From Scylla paramamosain (lineage: Eukaryota; Arthropoda; Malacostraca; Decapoda; Portunidae): DNA of 64,000 nucleotides. The first letter of the stretch is position 1; each line of letters starts with the position of its first letter. Shown here piece by piece: positions 63,934 through 64,000 of the stretch. Both the position numbers and the translations under genes were made by a program. Where the stretch lies: positions 7,750,001 through 7,814,000 of the forward strand of contig NC_087152.1 in the NCBI RefSeq assembly GCF_035594125.1, written 5' to 3'. Under the pieces are notes generated by a model that was not told where the DNA came from, searched no databases, and saw nothing but the letters and a program-made list of their open reading frames with translations.

Positions 63934-64000
63934 TCGGTGGTAACGTCCTTGCCATACGTGGCAGGTTGAGGCCGAAGAACTCGAAAAAAAAGCCACTTTT

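Overview
This is nuclear DNA from an animal, most likely a decapod crustacean (crab or shrimp). Genes are split by GT-AG introns, some several kb long. Very long (CT/GA)n, (GT/CA)n and (AT)n microsatellites occur every one to two kb. The interspersed repeats are tRNA-derived SINEs, non-LTR retrotransposon tails and small DNA-transposon derivatives, and one gene is a secreted chymotrypsin-fold protein of the kind abundant in crustaceans. The host assignment is inferred from genome style, not from a marker gene. Most open reading frames in the window are microsatellite translations (Ser-Leu, Arg-Glu, Cys-Val, Thr-His or Ile-Tyr runs) and are not genes.

Layout. (1) 490-17266, + strand: the 3' part of a rhodopsin-class, neuropeptide-type GPCR, six exons from the end of TM3 to the stop; TM1, TM2 and the start of TM3 lie outside the window. 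(2) 17.3-24.2 kb: intergenic, mostly microsatellites, with an internally deleted pogo/Tigger-like transposon inserted in a TA array. (3) 24184-27086, - strand: a five-exon, 255-residue, four-transmembrane protein of unknown family with a PPxY tail. (4) 27-32.7 kb: intergenic, with GA arrays, retrotransposon tails and a 33-bp minisatellite. (5) 32776-40271, + strand: a complete seven-exon, 255-residue secreted serine protease homologue whose catalytic His and Ser are both replaced; introns carry a SINE and a 5'-truncated LINE. (6) 40.3-48.5 kb: intergenic repeats and a patch of decayed minus-strand coding sequence. (7) 48569-54366, + strand: a four-exon, about 619-residue leucine-rich-repeat-like protein of unknown function. 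(8) 54.4-63.2 kb: probable 3' UTR, then intergenic sequence with a cluster of short interspersed repeats. (9) 63239-63721, - strand: the last exon of a multi-PDZ scaffold protein running out of the window.

The genes do not form a pathway and look like unrelated neighbours. The most interesting observations are: the GPCR can end in two different reading frames of the same last exon, each finishing in a class I PDZ-ligand tripeptide; a decayed partial copy of its TM4 exon sits 262 bp upstream of the real one; the protease homologue has lost catalysis but kept its activation machinery; and CT arrays tend to lie on the sense strand of the local gene. I saw no CRISPR array, no convincing RNA gene and no clearly novel system.
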